From contig NZ_CP023694.1 of the NCBI RefSeq assembly GCF_008705135.1, forward strand, positions 8,779,001-8,843,000: DNA of 64,000 nucleotides, in the 5' to 3' direction. Of this stretch, positions 51,507-59,709 are shown in pieces. Both the position numbers and the translations under genes were made by a program. Under the pieces are notes generated by a model, which did no database searches, was not told the origin of the DNA, and was given only the letters and a program-made list of their open reading frames with translations. The DNA is from Streptomyces coeruleorubidus. Lineage in GTDB: Bacteria > Actinomycetota > Actinomycetes > Streptomycetales > Streptomycetaceae. Position 1 is the stretch's first letter; every line of letters starts with the position of its first letter.

Positions 51507-52490
51507 ATGGACGAGCGCACATTCGACAGGTCGGGTCAGCACGCTTCCGTCGTCGGTCTCGGCACGTGGCAGCTGGGTGCCGACTGGGGGGACGTCGACG
51601 ACAAGGAAGCCCTCGCGGTACTGGAGGCGGCGGCCGAGGCCGGGGTGACCTTCTTCGACACCGCCGACGTGTACGGTGACGGCCGCAGCGAGCAGACCAT
51701 CGCCGCGTTCCTCAGTGGCAGGCCGGACCTGCACGTCCTGGTCGCCACCAAGATGGGCCGCCGGGTCGACCAGATCCCCGGGAACTACGTGCTCGACAAC
51801 TTCCGCGCCTGGAACGACCGCTCCCGGCGCAACCTCGGCGTCGACCGTATCGACCTCGTGCAGCTGCACTGCCCGCCGACACCCGTCTACTCCACGGACG
51901 AGGTGTTCGACGCTCTCGACACCCTGGTCGAGGAGGAGCGGATCGCCGCGTACGGCGTCAGCGTCGAGACCTGCGCGGAGGCGCTGACCGCGATCGCCCG
52001 CCCGAACGTGGCGAGCGTGCAGATCATCCTCAACCCGTTCCGCATGAAGCCCCTGCGCGAGGTGCTCCCGGCCGCCCGCGAGGCGGGCGTCGGCATCATC
52101 GCCCGCGTCCCGCTGGCCTCCGGCCTGCTGTCGGGCAAGTACACGCGGGACACGGTCTTCCCCGAGAACGACCACCGCACCTACAACCGGCACGGCGAGT
52201 CCTTCGACGTGGGCGAGACCTTCTCCGGCGTCGACTACGTCACCGGCGTCGAGGCGGCAGCCGAGTTCGCGGCGCTCGCTCCCGAGGGCTGCACCCCGGC
52301 CCAGCTCGCCCTGCGCTGGATCATCGACCAGCCCGGCGTCACGACCGTGATCCCCGGCGCCCGCTCACCCGAGCAGGCCCGTGCCAACGCGGCCGCCGCC
52401 CGCCTGCCGGAGCTGTCCGGCGAGACGCTGACGGCGATCCGCGACCTCTACGACCGGAGGATCAAGGACCAGGTCGAATTCCGCTGGTAG
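51507..52490 (+). CDS. Aldo/keto reductase
   Basis: This 327-residue NADPH-dependent oxidoreductase has a TIM-barrel fold. The catalytic tetrad is visible: Asp and Tyr in FFDTADVYGDGRSEQ, Lys in VLVATKMGRR and His in LVQLHCPPTP. The cofactor-binding C-terminus TTVIPGARSPEQARANAAAA is intact. The ATG at 51507 (MDERTFDRSGQHASVVGLGTW) is the usual family start. It is divergent from the cholesterol-oxidase-like gene and likely shares its operator. The natural carbonyl substrate is unknown. Confidence 0.92.
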   Translation: MDERTFDRSGQHASVVGLGTWQLGADWGDVDDKEALAVLEAAAEAGVTFFDTADVYGDGRSEQTIAAFLSGRPDLHVLVATKMGRRVDQIPGNYVLDNFRAWNDRSRRNLGVDRIDLVQLHCPPTPVYSTDEVFDALDTLVEEERIAAYGVSVETCAEALTAIARPNVASVQIILNPFRMKPLREVLPAAREAGVGIIARVPLASGLLSGKYTRDTVFPENDHRTYNRHGESFDVGETFSGVDYVTGVEAAAEFAALAPEGCTPAQLALRWIIDQPGVTTVIPGARSPEQARANAAAARLPELSGETLTAIRDLYDRRIKDQVEFRW

Positions 52491-52502
52491 GCGAGCCCCC
52501 CG

Positions 52503-52550
52503 TCACGGCATCAAGAACTCACGGCACCAAGAGCTCACGGCACCAGGAGC
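52503..52550. repeat. Three 16-base tandem repeats across a stop codon
   Basis: TCACGGCACCAGGAGC (52535-52550), TCACGGCACCAAGAGC (52519-52534) and TCACGGCATCAAGAAC (52503-52518) are head to tail. The first copy contains the minus-strand TGA stop of the 115-residue gene; each further copy repeats it downstream. Confidence 0.95.
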
Positions 52551-52882
52551 AGCTGCCTCTCCTGCTCCTGGTCGCCGGAGGCGGCACCGTCGTCGCGGGC
52601 CGTGAAGGCCCGGGTGAGCGTGTCGCTCGCGCGCCGCACCGCCTCCGGGGCGCCCTGCACGGTGACGGTCACCGGGGCGGACAGGCGCTCGGCCCCCGCC
52701 CCGGCATCACTCGCGGGACTCGCGTCCCTGCCGCCGTCGAAGGTCGCCATGTGCACCGTCGCGTTCTCGTCGGCGGGAACCTCGTCCGGCGCCCCGAAGG
52801 TGCCTTCCAGGGCCCGGACGACCGCTCGTGCGTCGTCGGCGCCCCCGCCGCTGAGCGTGACGGTGAGCTGCGTACCGGACAT
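52535..52882 (-). CDS. Small acidic hypothetical protein
   Basis: This 115-residue protein is predicted to fold as alternating strands and helices (TQLTVTLSGGGADDARAVVRALEGTFG, then a disordered acidic middle, then SAPVTVTVQGAPEAVRRASDTLTRAF). The layout resembles small effector-associated adaptor domains such as EACC1, but the similarity is too weak to assign. The C-terminal residues (QEQERQLLLVP) are encoded in the first of three 16-base tandem repeats. No partner gene is close enough to suggest an operon. Confidence 0.6.
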   Translation of the reverse strand: MSGTQLTVTLSGGGADDARAVVRALEGTFGAPDEVPADENATVHMATFDGGRDASPASDAGAGAERLSAPVTVTVQGAPEAVRRASDTLTRAFTARDDGAASGDQEQERQLLLVP

Positions 52883-53027
52883 GCGTCCACGACCTCCTCG
52901 GGCTGTGCTTCAGTCGCCGTCCGTGTAACCGTCCGCTGATCGGTCAAACCGCCCGCAGGCCGGGACGACGGCCGCTTACGGGGAACACGCGTGAGAGAAG
53001 CACTCACGTCTTACCCGGGGAGGAACA

Positions 53028-53525
53028 GTGGCGGACACGGCAGAGGGCGCGCCGAGGCGCCGGGGGCGCAACGAGACGGAGGAGGAGAGAGCGGACCGGA
53101 TGTGGCAGGAGCTCATCCAGGAGGTCCGCGTGGCCCAGATGGGCGTGCAGATCCTGTTCGGCTTCCTGCTCACCGTGGTGTTCACCGAGAAGTACGACGA
53201 CCTGACCGACACGGACCAGACGATCTACCTCGTGACGGTCGTCCTCGGCGCGTGTGCGACCGGGGCGCTCATCGGGCCGGTGTCCCTGCACCGCCTGGTC
53301 TCCGGGCGGCGCGTCAAGCCCCAGGCGGTGCGGCTGGCCTCCCGGCTCACACTGCTCGGCCTCGTGCTGCTGCTCGCCACGACGACCGCCTCGCTGCTGC
53401 TGATCCTGCGCGTGGCGACGCACGACGGCTTCGTGCCCTACCTCGTCGCCGGCGTGGTCGGCTGGTACCTGCTGTGCTGGTTCGTCCTGCCTCTGTGGAC
53501 CCGGCACCGCCACACGGCGAAGTGA
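53028..53525 (+). CDS. DUF6328-like membrane protein
   Basis: This 165-residue protein has a charged N-terminus (RRRGRNETEEERADRMWQELIQEVRVAQMGVQILFGFLLT) leading into four predicted transmembrane helices. The motif ELIQEVRVAQMGVQILFGFLLTVVF is characteristic of an actinobacterial family listed as DUF6328; the function is unknown. The GTG at 53028 follows GGGGAGGAACA, a strong ribosome binding site. Its stop codon is the first triplet of a long palindrome that probably terminates it. Confidence 0.8.
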   Translation: MADTAEGAPRRRGRNETEEERADRMWQELIQEVRVAQMGVQILFGFLLTVVFTEKYDDLTDTDQTIYLVTVVLGACATGALIGPVSLHRLVSGRRVKPQAVRLASRLTLLGLVLLLATTTASLLLILRVATHDGFVPYLVAGVVGWYLLCWFVLPLWTRHRHTAK

Positions 53526-53595
53526 CGAACCTGCCGTGCTCTCCGCCATCAGCACCACTGCGTGGGTGGCGGCGGACAGCACGGCAGGTTCGTCA
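53523..53595. terminator. Long bidirectional palindrome beginning at a stop codon
   Basis: TGACGAACCTGCCGTGCT (53523-53540) and its exact complement (53578-53595) form an 18-base-pair stem, continued inward by imperfect pairing (CTCCGCC with GGCGG, CCAC with GTGG). The first TGA is the stop of the DUF6328 gene. It lies between convergent genes and is longer than a normal terminator, so a mobile-element origin is possible. Confidence 0.75.
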
Positions 53596-53612
53596 GCGGG
53601 AAACGCCCCGGG

Positions 53613-54038
53613 TCAGCCCCCGGCAATCACGTTCGCCAGGAAGTCGTCGACGCTGACTTCCTCGCGGCCCGGCGGGACCACCTCGTGGGTCTCGCGCAGG
53701 AACGCCGCGAACGCCGGGGCCCACGCGAACACCACCGCGTGGTGACGGCCGCCGTCGGGGCGGGCGTCACCGAGGAACTCCATGCGCAACTCCCGCCACA
53801 TGCCCAGCGACTCGGGACGCATCCGCACGTCCCCCACCCCGACCGGACGCCGCAGCCCCTCGCCGAGCATCTCGCGGTCCAGCTGCCAGCGGGCGAGGAC
53901 CCGGCCGTCGTGGCTGAAGACCACGGTGACGGCGAACGGGTCCGCGGCGTCGTAGCTCAGGTGGGCGAGCACGGAGAAACGGTCCGTGTCACCCGCCTGG
54001 AGCTGCACCACCAGGGTCTTGTGCACGAAGGAGTTCAC
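53613..54038 (-). CDS. SsgA-like sporulation and cell-division protein
   Basis: SsgA-like proteins control septum placement and peptidoglycan remodelling and occur only in morphologically complex actinomycetes. The 141-residue length is typical. Family features include LVVQLQAGDTDRFSVLAHLSYDAADPFAVTVVFSHDGRVLARWQLDREML, GEGLRRPVGVGDVRMRPE and a C-terminal FLRETHEVVPPGREE. The start is the GTG at 54038 (VNSFVHKT) preceded by GGAGG. Which of the SsgA-G subgroups it belongs to cannot be settled by eye; an arm location suggests an accessory paralogue. Confidence 0.92.
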   Translation of the reverse strand: MNSFVHKTLVVQLQAGDTDRFSVLAHLSYDAADPFAVTVVFSHDGRVLARWQLDREMLGEGLRRPVGVGDVRMRPESLGMWRELRMEFLGDARPDGGRHHAVVFAWAPAFAAFLRETHEVVPPGREEVSVDDFLANVIAGG

Positions 54039-54103
54039 GAGAGGGCCTCCGGAAGAACCAACCGACGTAGAGCCCTCTAGTACCCCCCATACGCACAAGA
54101 TGC

Positions 54104-55135
54104 TCAGCCCTCCGGGTGATTCCCGCGGGCACCGCGCAGGGACTCGATGCACACGGCCACGGCCCGCTGGAGTTCCTCCAGGCGCTGGACCATGTCGTCC
54201 TCGTAGAACTCCCCGGCGTCGTCGAAGGTCAGCTCCTCGAACACCTTGGTCGCCTTCTGGAGGCTGCTGTAGAACTTCGTGCGCCGCTCCCGCACCCGCA
54301 GCGCCGGGTCGGTCTCGACCGTCTCGACGACGAGGGACTTCATGGTGTCGTACGCCTCGGCGGCCCACTCGCCGGCGTCCTCGTCCTCGTCCAGTTCGTC
54401 GATGAGCGACAGGTGCCGCTCGGCCTCCTGACGGAGGTCGGCCGGCGCGTCCACGGTCTGCCCGGCGGGCGTCTTGATCTGCCCCGACTCGGCGATCTGG
54501 CGCACGTACCCGATTCGGTCGGCCGCCCTGCTCTCGCCGGCGACGGCCTTCTTCAGCTCGTCCGTGCGCACGACGTCACGGGCCAGCTCGGACTGGAGTT
54601 CCGGGTCCTCCCGGACACGGTCCAGCAGGGCCTGGCGTGCCGCGCGGGCGGTGGCGGGGTCGGCGAGGATCGCGGCGCGCAGAGCGGTGGGGTTCTCCGC
54701 GACCTCCAGCGCCTTCGTGGGCCGGATGCCCTCCGCCTCGGCGGCCTCGGCGATGGCGGTGCCGCGCTCGGAGGTGGCGCCGGAGCGGGAGACGTAGTAG
54801 CTCAGCCACACGTCGGCGTCCGGAAGGTCCACCTCCTGCCCCGGCGCCAGGGCCTCGAAGTGCGGGACCAGCCCGTCGTCGGCCGCCCGGTCCCACGCCT
54901 TGTAGTAGCGCATGACCCGCTCGGGGGAGCACCCGGCGAGCTCCGCGAACTCCCTCGCCGACACCTTCGGCGTCTCGTCCGGTCCCTGTCCGCCGGGCCG
55001 CACGCTGCGTGCCACCTTCAGCCCGAAGGCCCACCCTCCGGTCCGGGCGTACGCCCCGAACTCCCGCGCGTCCCGCGCGATCGGTTCGGACACGGGCGCC
55101 GGGGAGCTGACGGGCGGGGTGGTCGCTAGGGTCAC
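54104..55135 (-). CDS. HTH-containing hypothetical protein
   Basis: This 343-residue soluble, acidic protein has a likely helix-turn-helix at residues 55-80 (KVSAREFAELAGCSPERVMRYYKAWDRAADDG) after a disordered N-terminus. The rest is helical and highly charged (VREDPELQSELARDVVRTDELKKAVAGESRAADRIGYVRQIAESG), with an acidic DELDEDEDAGEWAAEAYD patch. I do not recognise a named family; the build resembles ParB/KorB-like or plasmid-derived DNA-binding proteins, without a visible ParB CTPase motif. The GTG at 55135 follows AGGAGA. It is transcribed alone. Confidence 0.6.
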   Translation of the reverse strand: MTLATTPPVSSPAPVSEPIARDAREFGAYARTGGWAFGLKVARSVRPGGQGPDETPKVSAREFAELAGCSPERVMRYYKAWDRAADDGLVPHFEALAPGQEVDLPDADVWLSYYVSRSGATSERGTAIAEAAEAEGIRPTKALEVAENPTALRAAILADPATARAARQALLDRVREDPELQSELARDVVRTDELKKAVAGESRAADRIGYVRQIAESGQIKTPAGQTVDAPADLRQEAERHLSLIDELDEDEDAGEWAAEAYDTMKSLVVETVETDPALRVRERRTKFYSSLQKATKVFEELTFDDAGEFYEDDMVQRLEELQRAVAVCIESLRGARGNHPEG

Positions 55136-55230
55136 GGACGACTCTCCTGAATAGGCTGGCCGGTTGAGTATGTGCAGGTCGGCAGCCTATACGTGCCCAT
55201 GGCCCGGGTCGGCCCGGACGGGGGAGGACC

Positions 55231-56202
55231 TCAGCCGAAGGCGTCGCGCAGGGCCGGCAGCAGGGTCTTCTCCGACCAGTCCAGATACGCCGGCTGCGAC
55301 TCGCCTCCGATCTGGACCAGGGCGATCTCGGTGAAACCGGCCTCGGCGTACGGGCGGACGGCCTCGACGAACGCGTCCGGGTCGTCGCCGCACGGGATGG
55401 AGTCGGCGACGTCGTCGGGGGTGACGAACTGGGTCGCCGCCTCGAAGGAATCCGGATGCGGCAGCTCCGAGTTGACCTTCCAGCCGCTGCCGAACCAGCG
55501 GAACTGGGAGTGGGCGCGCTTGATCGCCGTGTCGCGGTCGGGGTCGTAGCAGACGGGCAACTGGCCCACGCGGGGCTTGCCCTCGCCGCCGTGCCGGTCG
55601 AACGCCTCCAGCAGCCCCGCCTTGGGCTCCGTGGCGATCACCAGATCAGCCAGCCGGCCCGCGAGTTCGCACGACCGCTCCCCGGAGACGGCGATGCCGA
55701 TGGGCGGCGCCTCGTCCGGCAGGTCCCACAGCCGGGCCGACTCCACGTCGAAGTGCGTGCCGCGATGGTTGACGTGGCCGCCCTTGAAGAGGGCGCGGAT
55801 GATCTCCACGGCCTCCTCGAACATCTCGTGCCGTACGTCGACGGACGGCCAGCCGCCGCCCACCACGTGCTCGTTGAGGTTCTCGCCGGAGCCGAGCCCC
55901 AGCCGGAACCGGCCCTCGGACAGCAACTGGACCGTCGCCGCCTTCTGCGCCACCACCGCCGGGTGGTAGCGGAACGTCGGGCACGTCACGTACGTCATCA
56001 GCGGGATACGTGACGTGGCCTGGGCGGCCGCACCGAGCACCGCCCACGCGTAGGGCGAATGTCCCTGCGAGCGCAGCCACGGAAAGTAGTGGTCGGAGGT
56101 CACCGAGAAGTCAAAGCCCGCCTCCTCGGCCCGCACCACATGGTCGACGAGCTCTCGGGGGCCGGCCTGCTCGGTCATCATCGTGTATCCGATTTGCACC
56201 AT
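55231..56202 (-). CDS. LLM-class F420-dependent oxidoreductase
   Basis: This 323-residue TIM-barrel oxidoreductase starts MVQIGYTMMTEQAGPRELVDHVVRAEEAGFDF at 56202. Motifs of the F420-dependent glucose-6-phosphate-dehydrogenase-like group are present: TSDHYFPWLRSQGHSPYAWAVLGAAA, MTYVTCPTFRYHPAVVAQKAAT, RFRLGLGSGENLNEHVVGGGWPSVDVRHEMFEEA and SGERSCELAGRLAD. I recognise it as the TIGR03557 type. It transfers hydride to or from deazaflavin F420; the substrate is unknown. It is divergent from the beta-lactamase-fold gene, with 73 bases between starts. Confidence 0.88.
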   Translation of the reverse strand: MVQIGYTMMTEQAGPRELVDHVVRAEEAGFDFSVTSDHYFPWLRSQGHSPYAWAVLGAAAQATSRIPLMTYVTCPTFRYHPAVVAQKAATVQLLSEGRFRLGLGSGENLNEHVVGGGWPSVDVRHEMFEEAVEIIRALFKGGHVNHRGTHFDVESARLWDLPDEAPPIGIAVSGERSCELAGRLADLVIATEPKAGLLEAFDRHGGEGKPRVGQLPVCYDPDRDTAIKRAHSQFRWFGSGWKVNSELPHPDSFEAATQFVTPDDVADSIPCGDDPDAFVEAVRPYAEAGFTEIALVQIGGESQPAYLDWSEKTLLPALRDAFG

Positions 56203-56275
56203 AACCGGCGAGTCCCCTGACAACGGGCGTGAAAACTGCTCGATCAAGGTCCCCCGGCGGGGGCAGGATGCCCCC

Positions 56276-57709
56276 ATGAGTGCCTCCTCTCTGCCCGCGG
56301 ACAGCCCCGCCGCCCAGGGCGTCGACGCGTCCGGCGTCCACGCCTTCCTCGACGCCCTCGAAGCGGCCCCCGAGATCGAGCCGCACAGTTTGATGATCAT
56401 GCGGCACGGCCGGCTGGTCGCCTCCGGATGGTGGGCGCCGTACACCCCCGACCGCCCGCACCTGCTGTATTCGCTCAGCAAGAGCTTCACCGGAACAGCC
56501 GCCGCCCTGGCCGAGGCGGAGGGACTGCTCGACTTCGACGCGCCGGTGATCTCGTACTTCCCGGAGCTCGAGGCCGAGATCACCGACCCGCGCAGCCGGG
56601 CCATGCTGGTACGGCACGTGGCGTCCATGTCGAGCGGCCACGAGCGGGAGACCGTCGACGAGGTCTACGGGCTGGACAAGGAGGAGCCCGTGCGCGGGTT
56701 CCTGCTGCTGCCGCCGGACCGCGATCCGGGCACCGTCTTCGCCTACAACCAGCCGGCCACCTACACCCTCGCCGCGATCGTCCAGCGGGTGACCGGGCAG
56801 CCGCTCACCGCGTATCTGCGCCCGCGGCTGCTGGATCCGCTGGGCATCGGCGAGGCGTTCTGGCAGCGGGACCGCGCCGGCCGCGAGATCGGCTACAGCG
56901 GTCTGCACGCCACCACCGACGCCGTCGCCCGGCTCGGCGAGCTCTATCTGCGCGACGGGGTCTGGGAGGGCGAGCGGCTGCTGCCCGAAGGGTGGGTCGC
57001 CCGGGCCACGCGTCCGCGGATACCGACCGCCGGAGCCATGGGAGACGTGGAGCGGCAGGACTGGGACCAGGGCTACGGCTACCAGTTCTGGATCTCCCGG
57101 CACGGCTACCGCGGCGACGGCGCGTACGGCCAGTTCTGCCTGGTGCTGCCCGAGCACGACGCGGTGATCGCGGCGACCTCGGCGACCGAACGGATGCAGG
57201 ACTACCTGAACCTCGTCTGGCGGCACCTGCTGCCCGCCTTCGGGCCCGAGCCGCTGCCCGGGCGGGATGCCGCCGACGAGGCCCTGCGGGAGCGCCTCGC
57301 CCACCTCGCGCTGCCGTCCGCACCGGGCAGGCCGGCACCGCCCGACCGGGCGGAGGAATGGGCGGCCGCCGAGTTCAGGTCCTCCAAGGGGGACGGTCCC
57401 GCTCTGTCGGCGGGGCTCGTACCGGGCGCGGACGGCTGGACGCTCCGGCTCACCGAGGGCGAGCACAGGCTGGACGTGCGGATCGGAGGGGCGGGCTGGA
57501 CGGTGGCGGAGAAACCGCTCCCGACCGCCGTGAGCGGCGGCTGGACGGACTCCGGCGCGCTGGCCGTGGAGGTGGTGTTCCTGGAGACCCCGCACCGCCT
57601 GGCGCTGACCTGCTCCCTCACGGACCGTACGCTCACCGCGAGCTGGCGCACGCAGCCCTTCGACCCCAGGCCGCTCACCCGCCTGCGCGCCCCGCGCGGC
57701 TCAGTCTGA
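56276..57709 (+). CDS. Beta-lactamase-fold serine hydrolase
   Basis: This 477-residue serine hydrolase belongs to the class C beta-lactamase/esterase group. The nucleophile motif S-x-x-K is SLSK (LLYSLSKSFTGTAAALAEAEG), the second motif is Tyr-Asn in VFAYNQPATYTLAAI, and a C-terminal HGYRGDGAYGQF stands where the KTG/HxG box lies. No signal peptide is present, so it is cytoplasmic and more likely an esterase or peptidase than a lactamase. Residues 380-477 form an extra beta-rich domain. The ATG at 56276 starts MSASSLPADSP. The last 9 bases overlap the 3' end of the convergent pseudokinase gene. Confidence 0.87.
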   Translation: MSASSLPADSPAAQGVDASGVHAFLDALEAAPEIEPHSLMIMRHGRLVASGWWAPYTPDRPHLLYSLSKSFTGTAAALAEAEGLLDFDAPVISYFPELEAEITDPRSRAMLVRHVASMSSGHERETVDEVYGLDKEEPVRGFLLLPPDRDPGTVFAYNQPATYTLAAIVQRVTGQPLTAYLRPRLLDPLGIGEAFWQRDRAGREIGYSGLHATTDAVARLGELYLRDGVWEGERLLPEGWVARATRPRIPTAGAMGDVERQDWDQGYGYQFWISRHGYRGDGAYGQFCLVLPEHDAVIAATSATERMQDYLNLVWRHLLPAFGPEPLPGRDAADEALRERLAHLALPSAPGRPAPPDRAEEWAAAEFRSSKGDGPALSAGLVPGADGWTLRLTEGEHRLDVRIGGAGWTVAEKPLPTAVSGGWTDSGALAVEVVFLETPHRLALTCSLTDRTLTASWRTQPFDPRPLTRLRAPRGSV

Positions 57710-59359
57710 GCCCGGCCGGAACGTCTTGAGGAAGGTCCGCAGAGCCTCCTGGTTCGCCTTGTCCTCCCAGTCGTCGTCCGGGGTCGTCCAGCGCAGCGAG
57801 AAGCTCCGGCCCTCGCCCAGCAGGAAGCCCCGGCCGAAGGTGTGCATCCGGGTGCCGTCGACGTCCGCCGTCCACTCCAAGTCGGCGGCCTCGCGTCCCT
57901 GGTACGTCGTGGCGCGGATCTCGCCGATGCGCCGGTAGTCGCCGGACCGCTCCAGGTTGGGTTCGACTTCGTCCCGCCACACGGCCACGGGATCCGGGCC
58001 CACGCGTTTGCTGTAGGTGACGGCCAGCGTGCGGTCGTCACCGGCGGCACCGAAGGTCACGCGGTACCGCAGATCGCCCTGGCGATCGGTGTCCAGCGGC
58101 TTCCAGCCCGCGGGGAGCGCGACGGAGAAGCCCTCCGGTGCGCGGTAGGTCCGGAAGCCGGCCGGCAGGCCCGTGGCCGGGGCCGACGGCGTGGGCGTCG
58201 GGGTGGGGGTTTTGGGGTCGGGGGACGACGGAGACGGCGTGGGGGAGGGGGAGCCGGTCCGGCCGGGTGGCTCGGACGGCTCGGGGCTGCCGCCGCCGGT
58301 GCCCTCGCCCGGTGTGGCGGCGGAGGCCGGTGGCCGGGCCGGGGACTCCGCCGCGTCGCTGCCCGAGTCGCCGCCGGGCAGCCCCTGGGTCGCGGCGAGT
58401 ACGGCGACCGCGACGGTGACCACGGCCAGGGTGGTGCCGGCGACCATGGTCCGTCTGCTCCACGCCGGCCCCCCCGGCCGCATCGCGGCGTACGCGCCGC
58501 GCAGCCTCGGCGCGGGTACCGCCCCCATGGCGGCTTCCGGGTCCTCGCTGAGCGCGCGGGTCAGCGCCTCACGGACCACCGGGCGGGTCAGCCGTTCCCG
58601 CGCGTCCTTGCGGAGCAGCCCCTGCACGACCTGAGTGAGCGGCCCGGCGCGCATCGGCGTGCGCAGCGGCAGCCGGTCCACGGCCTTCAGGGTGTTCTCC
58701 GGCCGGCCCCGGTCCCGGAAGGGCGGGCGGCCCTCGACCATCGTGTAGAGGATCGCGCCGAGCGCCCACAGATCGGCCATGGGCCCGATGTGCTGGTCGC
58801 GGGCCTGCTCCGGGGAGGCGAACGCGGGTGCCGTGAGCCGGGGCGCGAGGGTCGCGCCGACCAGACCGTAGCCGGTGACGACGACTGATTGGTCCTCGCG
58901 TACGAACACCTGGCCGGGGCTGAGCTCGCCGTGCGTGACGCCCTCGGCGTGCGCGGCGTCCAGCACGTCGAGCACCTCCAGGCCGATACGGGCGGCCCGC
59001 ACGTAGTTGAACGTGCCCTGCTCCGAGAGGAGTTCGCCGAGCGGGGTGCCGTCGATCCACTCGGTGACCGTCCACAGGGTGCCGGCCTCCTCGATGGCGT
59101 CGACGACCGTGGCGATCCGGCCGGGGCACAGCAGCACCATGCGTTCGGACGTGCGCAGCAGGCGGCCGGCGGTCCGGCGCTCGGTCTCGTACGTGTCGTC
59201 CGGGAGCCCGATCTGCGTGACGAGACACGGGCGGGAGACCTCGCCGGCACCGATGTCCTCGGCGTACCAGCAGATGCGGTTGGTCTCGCGCTGGATGATC
59301 TCGAGCAGCCGGTACCGGCCGGCCACCAACTGGTGTGTGGAGACGTGCGCCCTGCCCAT
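57701..59359 (-). CDS. Membrane-anchored Ser/Thr pseudokinase
   Basis: The 552-residue protein has a kinase-fold domain (residues 10-270), one transmembrane segment (about 300-322), a Pro/Ser/Thr-rich linker and an extracellular C-terminal domain (PEGFSVALPAGWKPLD onward). Catalytic motifs are degraded: the HRD-loop reads HGELSPGQV (no catalytic Asp or Lys), the DFG position reads TGYG, the glycine loop is IIQRETNRI, and no VAIK lysine is evident. Structural motifs such as FASPEQARD and MADLWALGAILYTMVEGRPPF are kept. It therefore looks like a pseudokinase, perhaps a scaffold or sensor. I prefer the ATG at 59359 (GAGGG eight bases upstream) over one 6 bases earlier. Confidence 0.88.
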   Translation of the reverse strand: MGRAHVSTHQLVAGRYRLLEIIQRETNRICWYAEDIGAGEVSRPCLVTQIGLPDDTYETERRTAGRLLRTSERMVLLCPGRIATVVDAIEEAGTLWTVTEWIDGTPLGELLSEQGTFNYVRAARIGLEVLDVLDAAHAEGVTHGELSPGQVFVREDQSVVVTGYGLVGATLAPRLTAPAFASPEQARDQHIGPMADLWALGAILYTMVEGRPPFRDRGRPENTLKAVDRLPLRTPMRAGPLTQVVQGLLRKDARERLTRPVVREALTRALSEDPEAAMGAVPAPRLRGAYAAMRPGGPAWSRRTMVAGTTLAVVTVAVAVLAATQGLPGGDSGSDAAESPARPPASAATPGEGTGGGSPEPSEPPGRTGSPSPTPSPSSPDPKTPTPTPTPSAPATGLPAGFRTYRAPEGFSVALPAGWKPLDTDRQGDLRYRVTFGAAGDDRTLAVTYSKRVGPDPVAVWRDEVEPNLERSGDYRRIGEIRATTYQGREAADLEWTADVDGTRMHTFGRGFLLGEGRSFSLRWTTPDDDWEDKANQEALRTFLKTFRPGSD

Positions 59360-59365
59360 GGCCAT

Positions 59366-59709
59366 CCCTCGCTGGAAATCCGGCTCTCACCTTTTCCAGA
59401 GGTACGGGGCATGGACCGTGTTGCGTTCAACCGGATCACAACTCCGGGTTCATTCTTGTCTTTTATTCAAGAGAGGGGGTCAAGTGTGCGAGAGAAAACG
59501 GTCTTTCGCGGGCTCGGGAGCGGCTCACCTCGGTCGCCCGGGGTCGCGGAGGGCGTCGCCGCGGGTGCGGAGAATTCTTCTCCGCGGCCCGCGGATTCCC
59601 CAATCCCCGGCTGGCCTGCTGGTAACCGACGGTAAATGCGAAGGTGTCCACCGGCTGAACTCGACACCCCTCCGATGAATTCGCCGACGGATTCCCGAGC
59701 GCGGTCGGC
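59366..59709. other. Intergenic region upstream of the pseudokinase gene
   Basis: About 345 bases lie between the polyprenyl synthase stop and the pseudokinase start. Positions 59440-59480 are unusually AT-rich and probably hold a promoter. A hairpin GCGGAGAATTCTTCTCCGC lies at 59567-59585. On the plus strand a GTG at 59485, seven bases after GAGAGGGGG, opens a 50-residue frame ending at 59635 (VREKTVFRGLGSG); it could be a small peptide, but I see no other support. Confidence 0.4.

Noticed and set aside
52535..52882. EACC1-type conflict-system adaptor
   Set aside because: Only secondary-structure pattern and size agree, and no effector gene is adjacent, so I left the protein as hypothetical.
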